The position numbers and the translations under genes were made by a program. From NCBI GenBank assembly GCA_963730285.1, contig CAVSQY010000007.1:496001-560000 (forward strand): a stretch of 64,000 nucleotides of DNA, read 5' to 3'. The stretch is from JARDZU01 sp963730285. GTDB taxonomy: Bacteria; Actinomycetota; Acidimicrobiia; Spongiisociales; ZC4RG35. Under the pieces are notes generated by a model. It saw nothing but the letters and a program-made list of their open reading frames with translations. It made no database searches and was not told the DNA's origin. This document shows, piece by piece, positions 1 through 7,326 of the stretch; position 1 is the first letter of the stretch; every line of letters starts with the position of its first letter.

Positions 1-222
1 GAAATGCAGGGGAGATTCTTCGGCTACGACGGGCCGGCGCCTCCATGGAACGATTCGATGGTCCACGAGTATGTGTTCACGCTCTATGCCCTGGACCTCT
101 ATCGCGTTCCGGTGGACGGTGACTTCACCGGACCCGAGGTTCTCGAGGCGATGGAGGGGCACATACTCGACACGGCCACCTATCGAGGCACCTACACCCA
201 GAACTCACGTCTTCGCCAATAG
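1..222 (+). CDS. PEBP (YbhB/YbcL) family protein, C-terminal fragment
   Basis: The frame is open from the first base, so the gene starts upstream of the window. The visible 73 residues hold the C-terminal signature of the phosphatidylethanolamine-binding / Raf-kinase-inhibitor-like family: a GYDGPAPPW segment, then the strand with FTLYALDL, and a terminal GTYTQN close to the usual GTYT ending. Bacterial members are small soluble or secreted proteins whose ligand is usually unknown, so no specific role is assigned. It converges on the zinc permease gene, with 8 bp between the two stops. Confidence 0.75.
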   Translation, partial: EMQGRFFGYDGPAPPWNDSMVHEYVFTLYALDLYRVPVDGDFTGPEVLEAMEGHILDTATYRGTYTQNSRLRQ

Positions 223-230
223 GGGCAAGG

Positions 231-1073
231 TCAAGAAGAGGAAGGTGCCGTGGCTCGTCTGGGCACCGATTTCACCACCAAGACCACGAAGAAGATGACG
301 ATGGGCACCACCGCCATCGTGGCCGATCCCGCCGTGTCGGCGTAGTAACTCACGATCAGACCGGCGAACACCGAGAACACGCCGATGAGAGCAGCCGTGA
401 TCATCATCGTGGGGACTCGACGGACGAGCAGGGCGGCCGTTGCCGGCGGGCCGACCAGCAGGCCGAACACGAGCAGCGCCCCCACCGTCTGAAACGAGCC
501 GACGATGGTCAGAGTGATGAGGGTGAGCATGGCGAAGTGGGCGAACTGCGGTCGCAGCCCGAGCAGCTTTGCCTTCTGCTCATTGAAGGCAAGCACCAGG
601 AAGTTGCGGTAGAGAGCGACGGAGACGACAGCCACGACACCCAGGACGACTCCCTGGACGACCAGGTCTCCCTTGGTTATCCCGAGGACGTCGCCAAAGA
701 GCACCCCGGTGAGGCTCCCGGTGTACGACTCGGTGTGGGAAATGAGGATCACCCCGAGACCGAGCCCACCCACGAATAACAAGCCAATCCCGATGTCCTC
801 CGAGAATTTCGTTTGTCGGTGGACCAGGTTGATGCCCCCGATCATGACCACTGCGGCGAGGGCGGCTCCCAGCATGAGGTTGAACCCGAGGATCAGGGCG
901 AGGGCAATACCCGGGATCACACCATGGACCAGCGCGTCGCCAAGAAAGGTCATCCCGCGTATCACCACCCAGGTGCCGACCACCGACAGGGCAAGGGCCG
1001 CAAGGATTCCGCCGATCAGTGCCCTTTGTTGAAAGCCGAGCAGGAAAGGCTCTGTCAACCAGTCCATTGCCAT
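231..1073 (-). CDS. zinc/manganese ABC transporter permease (ZnuB/AztB type)
   Basis: A 280-residue integral membrane protein with about eight hydrophobic helices and the ABC-3 permease layout. The N-terminal half has VVIRGMTFLGDALVHGVIPGI, the conserved region that contacts the ATPase, and a later helix has VGALLVFGLLVGPPATA. It would move Zn(II), or possibly Mn(II), across the inner membrane. It is 16 bp downstream of the binding-protein gene on the same strand, so both should be transcribed from the promoter carrying the Zur-type box. Its ATPase partner is on the opposite strand beyond the regulator. Confidence 0.88.
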   Translation of the reverse strand: MAMDWLTEPFLLGFQQRALIGGILAALALSVVGTWVVIRGMTFLGDALVHGVIPGIALALILGFNLMLGAALAAVVMIGGINLVHRQTKFSEDIGIGLLFVGGLGLGVILISHTESYTGSLTGVLFGDVLGITKGDLVVQGVVLGVVAVVSVALYRNFLVLAFNEQKAKLLGLRPQFAHFAMLTLITLTIVGSFQTVGALLVFGLLVGPPATAALLVRRVPTMMITAALIGVFSVFAGLIVSYYADTAGSATMAVVPIVIFFVVLVVKSVPRRATAPSSS

Positions 1074-1089
1074 GAACGCTACTTCGCCC

Positions 1090-2022
1090 TCATCCCAGCG
1101 CCTCGGCGATGTGCTTGGCGTTGGTCTCGAGCATTCCGTCCAGGGTCGCGGCGTCCGAACCTGGTTCGCCCAAGGACTCCGTGTAGAGCAGGACCACGTC
1201 GACCGGTTCGCCCAGCTCGCCCGCCAGGGCGACGGCGAGGGTTGTGGGTTGGGTGGTCTCGGCGAAGATCACCCGTGTGCCCTCGGCCTCCATTTTCGCG
1301 ACCAGATCGGCCAGGTCGCTGCTGCTGGGGGAGGCGAGGGTGGAACCGCCTGGTATCACGGCACCCACGATGCGAAACCCGTAACGGTCGGCGAAGTAGC
1401 CAAAGGACTCGTGGTTGGTCACCATCGCGCGATCGGGCGTGGTGACCACGGCCAGGATCTCACGGATTGTTTCGTCGGCAACGGCCATCGTCTCGACATA
1501 GGCGGCGGCGCCGGTATCCCAGTCGCGGCCCGGGAAAGCCCGACTCAATGCCGTGGCAAGACCCTGTGCGGCCATGCCCACCCTTATCGGGTCCATCCAG
1601 AAGTGAGGATCCTCGTCACCCCCGACATTCGTGCGACTCCCGGGTACGGGTGGCAACGGAATCGGGTCGGCAAGTGGGCCGAGCTCGATCAGATCGACAC
1701 CGTCGGCCACGGCCGCGCCGATCACGTCCGAGAGGCCCTCTTCAAGACCAAGGCCATTTGCGACAATCAGATCGGCTTGTGCCAACTCGGCCGCCTGCTG
1801 CGCCGATGGTGTGAACTCGTGGGCGTCCACTCCAGCCGGCATCAGCACCCGAACCTCGGCTTCTGTCCCGACCACGTTGGTCACGATGTCGCCCACGATT
1901 GTGGTGGTCGCCACTATCAGAGGCGGGCCACTGCGGTTCGGTTGGGTGTTGGCACACGCGGGGGCTAGGAGAGCGAGAGTGGCGATCAAGACCAGGCAAC
2001 GCGGCAAGGCCTTCTTGACCAT
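1090..2022 (-). CDS. zinc ABC transporter substrate-binding lipoprotein (ZnuA-like)
   Basis: Cluster A-I metal-binding protein of 310 residues. I start it at the ATG at 2022, giving MVKKALPRCL, a hydrophobic stretch and a lipobox ending in Cys23 (LLAPAC). The upstream in-frame ATG would put a second hydrophobic stretch in front and would overlap the operator. Likely metal ligands are visible: His in VDAHEF, His in DPHFWMD, His in NHESF, and a C-terminal acidic residue near YTESLGEP. The three-His pattern favours zinc over manganese. As a lipoprotein it should sit outside the membrane and deliver metal to the adjacent permease. Confidence 0.88.
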   Translation of the reverse strand: MVKKALPRCLVLIATLALLAPACANTQPNRSGPPLIVATTTIVGDIVTNVVGTEAEVRVLMPAGVDAHEFTPSAQQAAELAQADLIVANGLGLEEGLSDVIGAAVADGVDLIELGPLADPIPLPPVPGSRTNVGGDEDPHFWMDPIRVGMAAQGLATALSRAFPGRDWDTGAAAYVETMAVADETIREILAVVTTPDRAMVTNHESFGYFADRYGFRIVGAVIPGGSTLASPSSSDLADLVAKMEAEGTRVIFAETTQPTTLAVALAGELGEPVDVVLLYTESLGEPGSDAATLDGMLETNAKHIAEALG

Positions 2023-2042
2023 TCTCAAACCGAGTCCTAGAA

Positions 2043-2057
2043 TGAGAATCATTATCA
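2043..2057. promoter_or_regulatory. Zur/Fur-family operator (7-1-7 palindrome)
   Basis: TGAGAAT-C-ATTATCA is a 7-1-7 inverted repeat with a single G/T mismatch, matching the known Fur/Zur box form. It is centred at 2050 in the 52-bp gap between the binding-protein start (2022, minus) and the Fur-family regulator start (2075, plus), so one site can control both transcripts. Zinc context makes Zur the likely ligand-sensing regulator. Confidence 0.85.
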
Positions 2058-2074
2058 ATTAGGCTAGATCAGGT

Positions 2075-2518
2075 GTGACGATGGTGTCAATCCAGGACCG
2101 ACCCGTGGAGGAGAGGCTCGACCAGAGCGGGGTTCGCTACACCAGCGGGCGACGTCGGGTCATCCACGCCCTCGAGCTCGCCGATGGGCCGCGCTCGGCC
2201 TCGGAGCTACATCAGGACCTGAATGCCACCGTGCCGATATCCAGCATCTATCGGACACTGGCCGTCCTCGAGGAAGCGGGCGTGGTCGCGCCGCATCAAA
2301 GCGCGCGGGATGTCACCCGCTTTGAAATGGCAGAGTGGCTGGCCGGGCATCATCACCACTTGGTCTGCGTCGAGTGCGGCGCGGTGGAGGATGTCGAGCT
2401 GCCGGAGGACCTGGAACGCCAACTGGAGGGCGTGGTCGGCCGGCTCAGCGAATTGTCTGGCTTTGCCGCATCCGGGCATTCCCTAGAAGTCCACGGCCTC
2501 TGTGCGAGATGCTCGTGA
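2075..2518 (+). CDS. zur: Fur-family transcriptional regulator, probably Zur
   Basis: 147 residues. An N-terminal winged helix (SGRRRVIHALE ... ISSIYRTLAVLEEAGVV) is followed by the Fur dimerisation domain, with the His-rich GHHHHLVCVECGAVEDVE segment and a C-terminal CARC; together the two CxxC pairs give the structural zinc site. The start is GTG 2075, with ATG 2081 also possible. It probably represses both divergent zinc-uptake units, and itself, through the palindrome 18 bp upstream. Iron-sensing Fur cannot be excluded from sequence alone, but the linked genes argue for zinc. Confidence 0.87.
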   Translation: MTMVSIQDRPVEERLDQSGVRYTSGRRRVIHALELADGPRSASELHQDLNATVPISSIYRTLAVLEEAGVVAPHQSARDVTRFEMAEWLAGHHHHLVCVECGAVEDVELPEDLERQLEGVVGRLSELSGFAASGHSLEVHGLCARCS

Positions 2519-3306
2519 TCGTGGTTGCGATACGCGCCACCGATCTCGTGCTGGCATATGGATCGATCGTGGCCCTGGGAGCATCAACGTTCGAGGTGCC
2601 CCAGGGTGGGATAACGGCCTTGATAGGTCCCAACGGGTCGGGCAAGTCGACACTGCTTGCTGCGATCGCCGGCCTGATCGTCCCCACTGCAGGGTCCATG
2701 ACTCTTGGGCCTGGCCTCGAGTATCGGCCCCGAGTCTCATTCGTGCTACAAAGCACCAAGGTGAACGAAAGCCTCCCGGTGACCGTGCGGGAGGTGGTGG
2801 CGATGGGCCGCTATGCCGACATCGGCTCGAGACGCCTCACGAGAGAGGACCGTGAGGCAATCGGAGTCGCCATGCAGCGGACGGGTGTCGATGGCCTGGC
2901 CAACCGGCACTTGAGTGACCTATCAGGTGGACAGCGACAGCGTGTCTTCTTGGCACAGGGCCTGGCTCAAGACCATGAGATCCTGCTTCTCGACGAGCCG
3001 CTGACAGGTCTCGATCTGCCCTCTGCCCAAGCGGTCGATCGAGTGATCCACCTAGAGACTGCAACTGGATGCACCATCCTGATCAGCACACACGATCTTG
3101 CCGAGGCACAGGTGGCCGATCATGTTCTTCTGCTATCAGGAAGGGTGGTGGCGTCGGGGTCGCCTGGTGAGGTCCTCACGTCGGAGAACCTCACCGAGGC
3201 ATATGGCTCAAACCTCCTACATATGGAGAACGAAGGTTTGCTGATCGATGATCCGGCCCATCGGCCTGTGCCAGGGAGACACCTTCACCGGGACCGGGCT
3301 CAGTGA
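2509..3306 (+). CDS. zinc/manganese ABC transporter ATP-binding protein (ZnuC-like)
   Basis: A complete ABC ATPase of about 265 residues: Walker A GPNGSGKS, Q-loop near FVLQSTK, signature LSGGQRQR, Walker B ILLLDEPLTGLD and the switch His in ISTHDL. The start is ATG 2509 or GTG 2515, both overlapping the regulator stop (2516-2518), so it is translationally coupled to zur. It should energise the permease encoded on the other strand. The tail after about residue 235 (LLIDDPAH onward) is poorly conserved for the family. Confidence 0.87.
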   Translation: MLVIVVAIRATDLVLAYGSIVALGASTFEVPQGGITALIGPNGSGKSTLLAAIAGLIVPTAGSMTLGPGLEYRPRVSFVLQSTKVNESLPVTVREVVAMGRYADIGSRRLTREDREAIGVAMQRTGVDGLANRHLSDLSGGQRQRVFLAQGLAQDHEILLLDEPLTGLDLPSAQAVDRVIHLETATGCTILISTHDLAEAQVADHVLLLSGRVVASGSPGEVLTSENLTEAYGSNLLHMENEGLLIDDPAHRPVPGRHLHRDRAQ

Positions 3307-3310
3307 GTGC

Positions 3311-3574
3311 TCAGTGACCGCGGCGGGGGCGCTCCTCGCGGGGTCGGGCTTCGTTTACCTTCAGGTTCCGGCCGTTGTAATCGGAGCCGTCGAGCTCCTC
3401 TATTGCCTTGGCGCCCACGTCATCGGGCATCTCCACGAATCCGAAGCCGCGTGACCTGCCGGTCTCACGATCATTGATGATCGCTGACGAATCGACTGCG
3501 CCGTAGCGGCCGAAAAGGCTTTCCAAGTCGGCAGCCGTGGTGCTGAATGGGAGGTTTCCCACATAGATGTTCAT
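3311..3574 (-). CDS. RRM-domain RNA-binding protein
   Basis: A single RNA-recognition motif fills this 87-residue protein: RNP2 IYVGNL at residues 3-8, RNP1 RGFGFVEM at about 42-49, and a short Arg-rich tail (REERPRRGH). This is the layout of small bacterial Rbp proteins (as in cyanobacteria), which bind single-stranded RNA in the cytoplasm and are often cold-responsive. Its targets here are unknown. The 170-nt leader contains a strong hairpin (3598-3621), suggesting post-transcriptional control. It converges on the zinc ATPase gene with only 4 bp between the stops. Confidence 0.9.
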   Translation of the reverse strand: MNIYVGNLPFSTTAADLESLFGRYGAVDSSAIINDRETGRSRGFGFVEMPDDVGAKAIEELDGSDYNGRNLKVNEARPREERPRRGH

Positions 3575-3597
3575 GACTTCCCGTCATCCTCTCTCTT

Positions 3598-3621
3598 GAG
3601 GGGCCTCCTTCTTGGCCCCTC
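3598..3621 (-). promoter_or_regulatory. hairpin in the leader of the RRM protein gene
   Basis: Read on the minus strand, GAGGGGCC and GGCCCCTC pair perfectly (8 bp) around an 8-nt loop, AAGAAGGA. The hairpin ends about 24 nt before the ATG of the RRM gene. No T-run follows, so I favour a leader structure over a terminator for the upstream cyclophilin gene, but I cannot exclude the latter. Confidence 0.5.
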
Positions 3622-3746
3622 CGTTCTGTTGTCCGGTACGACCCTGCGCTCAATCCGGTCGCAATGCAGACGGGAAGCCAACGAGTCGCCGCGAAGCAGC
3701 AGGCTGAACGCTAGTGGATTCGGCGCCGCTGTTGTAGTGCTTGGCC

Positions 3747-4259
3747 TCAACCCTCCAGGATCGTCACCTTTTTGATCACCACTTCTTCAGTGGGTCGATC
3801 GTTTCTGTCGGTGCCGCTCGTGGCGATGGAGTCCACCGTCTCAAGCCCTGAGGCCACCTTTCCGAAGATCGTGTACGAGTGAGGGAGGCCGACGTCGGTG
3901 TGGCAGATGAAGAACTGTGAGCCGTTCGTGTTTGGCCCGGCATTCGCCATGGCCACGGTACCTCGGGAGTACGTGCCCTCGCCCTCGAGCTCGTCACGGA
4001 ATTTGTAGCCGGGGCCGCCCATACCGGTCCCAGTCGGGTCTCCACCCTGGATCATGAAGTTCTCGATGACACGGTGAAAGACCACTCCGTCGTAGTAGCC
4101 ATCTCGTGCCAGATGGACGAAGTTGTTGACGGTCAGCGGTGATCGCTCGGGGAGGAGCTCGATGACGATCTCGCCGTGGTTGGTGTCGATGGTCGCCTGG
4201 TAGCTCTTGGCGAGGTCGACGGTCATGTCCGGCGGGCTGTCGTATTGCTTGGAGGTCAT
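3747..4259 (-). CDS. peptidyl-prolyl cis-trans isomerase, cyclophilin type
   Basis: A cyclophilin of about 170 residues. It has the conserved VVFHRVIENFMIQGGDPTGTG core with the catalytic Arg, then GTVAMANAGPNTNGSQFFI and a C-terminal HTIFGKV-like block (HSYTIFGKVASG). The start ATG 4259 (MTSKQYDSPP) matches the usual short cytoplasmic actinobacterial form with no signal peptide; an ORF extension to 4289 adds nothing conserved. It catalyses prolyl isomerisation during folding. Confidence 0.92.
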   Translation of the reverse strand: MTSKQYDSPPDMTVDLAKSYQATIDTNHGEIVIELLPERSPLTVNNFVHLARDGYYDGVVFHRVIENFMIQGGDPTGTGMGGPGYKFRDELEGEGTYSRGTVAMANAGPNTNGSQFFICHTDVGLPHSYTIFGKVASGLETVDSIATSGTDRNDRPTEEVVIKKVTILEG

Positions 4260-4316
4260 GAACGGCACCATAGGGTGATACGACGACATCGGCGGTCCGG
4301 TGGTCGGTGGTCAGCC

Positions 4317-4901
4317 TCAGGCGCTCCGGAAGTAAGCCGGCTGGTTCCCATCCTTCCACTTGATGGAGCAACCCATCGACGGTTTCTGGTCCTGGCTCAC
4401 GGGCTGGTCGGTGAGAACGGCCTCGGTGGCCGCCCGCAGCTCGGCGCCGGTGACCGGAATGCCTGAATTCGGACGTGATTCGTCGAATCGGCCGCGGTAG
4501 GCCAAGGAGCGGTTCTCGTCGAAGAGGAAGAAGTCGGGTGTGCACATCGCCGTGTATGCGGCCGCGACGCTCTGATCCTCGTCGAAGAGATAGGGGAAGG
4601 TGTATCCGAAGCTTCGTGCTTCTTCCCTCATCGCCCCCGGGGAGTCCTCCGGGTAGCTGTCGGGGTCGTTCGCCGAGATCGCCACGATCCCCAGATCGCG
4701 ACTTTGATAGTCGGCGCCAAAGCGCGCCAGCTCGTTTCGCACATGCTTGACATAGGGGCAGTGATTGCATATGAACATCACCAGCAACCCCTTTTTGCCT
4801 TTGAAGTCCGACAAGGACACCGTGTCGCCGGTGACCGCGTCGACGAGGGTGAAATCCGGGGCTTTCGTCCCCAATTCGAGCATTGTCGATGTAGCAGCCA
4901 T
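4317..4901 (-). CDS. thioredoxin-like AhpC/TSA family protein
   Basis: A 194-residue thioredoxin-fold protein of the AhpC/TSA-redoxin type. The active-site region reads MFICNHCPYVKH, a CxxC motif in the position expected after the first strand and helix. The N-terminal LGTKAPDFTLVDAVTG is typical of this family. There is no signal peptide, so it is cytoplasmic. The CNHCPY variant is common in uncharacterised actinobacterial and cyanobacterial thioredoxin-like proteins. A disulfide reductase or peroxidase role is likely but the substrate is unknown. It lies 9 bp downstream of the kinase/oxidoreductase fusion gene on the same strand. Confidence 0.85.
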   Translation of the reverse strand: MAATSTMLELGTKAPDFTLVDAVTGDTVSLSDFKGKKGLLVMFICNHCPYVKHVRNELARFGADYQSRDLGIVAISANDPDSYPEDSPGAMREEARSFGYTFPYLFDEDQSVAAAYTAMCTPDFFLFDENRSLAYRGRFDESRPNSGIPVTGAELRAATEAVLTDQPVSQDQKPSMGCSIKWKDGNQPAYFRSA

Positions 4902-4910
4902 GCCTTAACT

Positions 4911-6395
4911 CTAAGGGCGGTCGAGATTTTCGATGACTTGGGCGAAGCCCTCGATGCTCCCCTCGAGATGGATATCGGGCAGAACGACGATTGAATGATT
5001 GGCGCCGGCCCGCCGATATGAGTCGAAATGTCGTATCTGGTCCCCCACGGTCGCTCCGTTGTGTCGCACCGCGTATTCGTCCGGGGTCATCGCTCTCGGT
5101 CGGAGCCGCTCGATTCTGTCGAATAGGGACCGTCGGTCATTGGCGGTCAACGCGTTGACGAGATGGGTGACTTCGATCTCTGATGGCCGGCGATCGCACT
5201 GGTGGCAATGACGATGGAGGATCTGCACCTTCTTCGCCACCGTCTCCGGGCTTCCGAACAGATTGCATGCGTCGGCATATCTGGCGACGAGGCGCAGGGT
5301 TCTCCTCTCGCCTGATCCTCCGACCGTGATCGGGATCGTGTCCTGGATCGGTCTCGGATAGCAGGCCATCCCGGCAGCGGTCAGGGTCTGGCCCTCGAAT
5401 TCCGGCGAGCCCTTGCCCCACAGCAGCGGTAGGGCCTGGAGAGCGTCTTCCAACATGAGGTATCTGCGGTCGGCGTCGGGAAAGTCGATCCCGTACGCCG
5501 CATGCTCCTGTCGGTCCCAGCCAATACCGAGACCGAGGTTGGCCCGCCCCCCCGACATTACGTCGAGGGTTGCGGCGGCTTTCCCCAGGACCAGCGGATG
5601 GTGATGGGTTATCGGGCTGACCAGTGCCCCAAGCCGGATCGTCGTCGTGACTCCGGCCAGGTAGGCGAGCGAGGTCCAGACCTCGGGGATGTCCTCCCAG
5701 GGTCTTCCTACCTGGGGGATCTGGCGGAGATGGTCCATCAGCCACAAATCCCGGAATCCGGCTGCCTCGGCCCGAATTGCGATCGACGACAGCCTGCTGG
5801 GCAGCTCGCCGGGAGCGATTCCCCAGTCGAAACGACTGATCATCAACCCGAAGGTATGGGCGGACGGGCTTCCCGACTCATCGGGATCCGGCGTGGTGAC
5901 GGCAAGCTTCGCGACAACGGCCGCAGCCTGTTGGGACACATGGATTTGATCGAAGCCATCGTCGGGCAGTTCCTCGCCGAGGACCTTCATCCGCCGATGC
6001 TGACGGGCGAGGACGGTCTTGGGTATCGGCCTGTCCCTCTGTTCATTTCTCGCGTGTGCCTCGCTCAAGGGGATATCGAATCGGACGGCCACCGCGGGAA
6101 GAGAGGCATTGTGGGCCCATCCGACCCAGCGTCGCCTTTCGTCTCGATCGAAGCCGAGGGTGTCCACGACCGTTGTCAGCCCGCGGCCGAGCCTCGCCTC
6201 GACGATCCGGTCGAGGAGCTCGAATGCGACCGTTCCCGCTCGCTGGTCGTCTTCTCCGGCGCCGACCATGCCACGCAACCGATCGGAGGACACGATCTCG
6301 TTGGCGTTGAAGGTCTGTTGGGCCCAGGTTGACTTGCCAGAAGCCGAAACACCCACCAGGACCACGAGGCTTGGCGTTGGGAGTCTGAGGACCAT
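4911..6395 (-). CDS. fusion of a PNK-like P-loop kinase and an F420-type LLM oxidoreductase
   Basis: One uninterrupted 494-residue frame joins two unrelated domains. Residues 1-165 are a P-loop domain with Walker A GVSASGKS (15-22) and a lid segment with ARNEQRDRPIPK, resembling polynucleotide-kinase-like AAA proteins. After a short linker (166-180), residues 181-494 form a luciferase-like monooxygenase domain with RLGALVSPITHHHP and GRANLGLGIGWDRQEH, as in F420-dependent oxidoreductases. The first domain should phosphorylate a nucleic acid or small molecule; the second should use F420 or FMN. The substrates, and why they are joined, are unknown. Confidence 0.85.
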   Translation of the reverse strand: MVLRLPTPSLVVLVGVSASGKSTWAQQTFNANEIVSSDRLRGMVGAGEDDQRAGTVAFELLDRIVEARLGRGLTTVVDTLGFDRDERRRWVGWAHNASLPAVAVRFDIPLSEAHARNEQRDRPIPKTVLARQHRRMKVLGEELPDDGFDQIHVSQQAAAVVAKLAVTTPDPDESGSPSAHTFGLMISRFDWGIAPGELPSRLSSIAIRAEAAGFRDLWLMDHLRQIPQVGRPWEDIPEVWTSLAYLAGVTTTIRLGALVSPITHHHPLVLGKAAATLDVMSGGRANLGLGIGWDRQEHAAYGIDFPDADRRYLMLEDALQALPLLWGKGSPEFEGQTLTAAGMACYPRPIQDTIPITVGGSGERRTLRLVARYADACNLFGSPETVAKKVQILHRHCHQCDRRPSEIEVTHLVNALTANDRRSLFDRIERLRPRAMTPDEYAVRHNGATVGDQIRHFDSYRRAGANHSIVVLPDIHLEGSIEGFAQVIENLDRP

Positions 6396-6432
6396 GGAGG
6401 GGTTCTAGCCGATCTGTCGGTAACCTGAAGGG

Positions 6433-7326
6433 GTGAGCTCTCCACCAGCCGCCCCATTCGGCCACGTTGCCACCGCCATGGTCACCCCGTTCAGGGAAGA
6501 CGGTGCGATCGACCACGAGAAAGCGTGGCGGTTGGCCCGTTATCTCGCCGACAACGGCAGTGACGCTCTTGTCGTCACCGGGACCACCGGTGAGTCGCCC
6601 ACTCTGAGAGACGCGGAGAAGCTGGCTCTCTACAAGACGGTCCTGGACGCGGTCTCCGAGAAGAAGACCCGGGTCATCGCCGGCACCGGCACCTATGACA
6701 CTGCGCACTCGGTGGAGCTGACCGCCGCTGCCGCCGAGTTCGGATGCCACGGTGCCCTCGCAGTCACGCCCTATTACAACAAGCCGACCCAAGACGGGTT
6801 GGTGGCGCACTTCACCGCAATCGCGGATGTGGGGCTGCCTGTGATGGTTTACAACATCCCGAGCCGAACCGGCAGGTTGATCGAGGTCGACACCCTGCGG
6901 CGGCTCGCCCAGCACGAGAACATCGTCGCGGTCAAGGATGCCGTCGAGAGTCTCGACTTCACATCGCGCACTGTGGAGACCATCCCCGACTTCCCCATCT
7001 ACTCCGGCCAGGACTCCTACACCTGGCCGATGATGGCCGTAGGCGCCATCGGTGTTGTCTCGGTGATCGCCCATCTGGCCGGGCGAGCCGTGGCTGCGAT
7101 GGTCCGGGCTGCACTCGATGGTGACTTGGTGGAGGCGAGGCGCCTTCACTTGTCGTTGCTCAGCCTCTGCCACAGCTGCTTCCTCGAGACCAACCCTGCG
7201 CCGGTGAAAGGGGCCTTGAGTCGTCTCTGGGAACCAGTCGGTGATGTTCGGTTGCCCTTGGTCAATGCATCAGAGGAGACCTTGGCCGCAGTGGAGAAGG
7301 CCGTCGGGGCCTTGCAGGGCCTGTGA
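6433..7326 (+). CDS. dapA: 4-hydroxy-tetrahydrodipicolinate synthase
   Basis: A complete 297-residue DapA: TGTTGESPT carries the pyruvate-site Thr pair, YYNKP has the catalytic Tyr, and VAVKDAVE has the Schiff-base Lys. It condenses pyruvate with aspartate semialdehyde in the lysine/diaminopimelate pathway. The start is GTG 6433 with AAGGGG just upstream. The stop overlaps the start of the RNase J gene by four bases, a dapA-rnj pair widely conserved in actinobacteria. Its pathway partner dapF lies at 33.1 kb. Confidence 0.96.
   Translation: MSSPPAAPFGHVATAMVTPFREDGAIDHEKAWRLARYLADNGSDALVVTGTTGESPTLRDAEKLALYKTVLDAVSEKKTRVIAGTGTYDTAHSVELTAAAAEFGCHGALAVTPYYNKPTQDGLVAHFTAIADVGLPVMVYNIPSRTGRLIEVDTLRRLAQHENIVAVKDAVESLDFTSRTVETIPDFPIYSGQDSYTWPMMAVGAIGVVSVIAHLAGRAVAAMVRAALDGDLVEARRLHLSLLSLCHSCFLETNPAPVKGALSRLWEPVGDVRLPLVNASEETLAAVEKAVGALQGL

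Noticed and set aside
6043..7173. A 376-codon minus-strand frame opposite dapA
   Set aside because: Shadow frame of dapA and the fusion gene with no recognisable domain.
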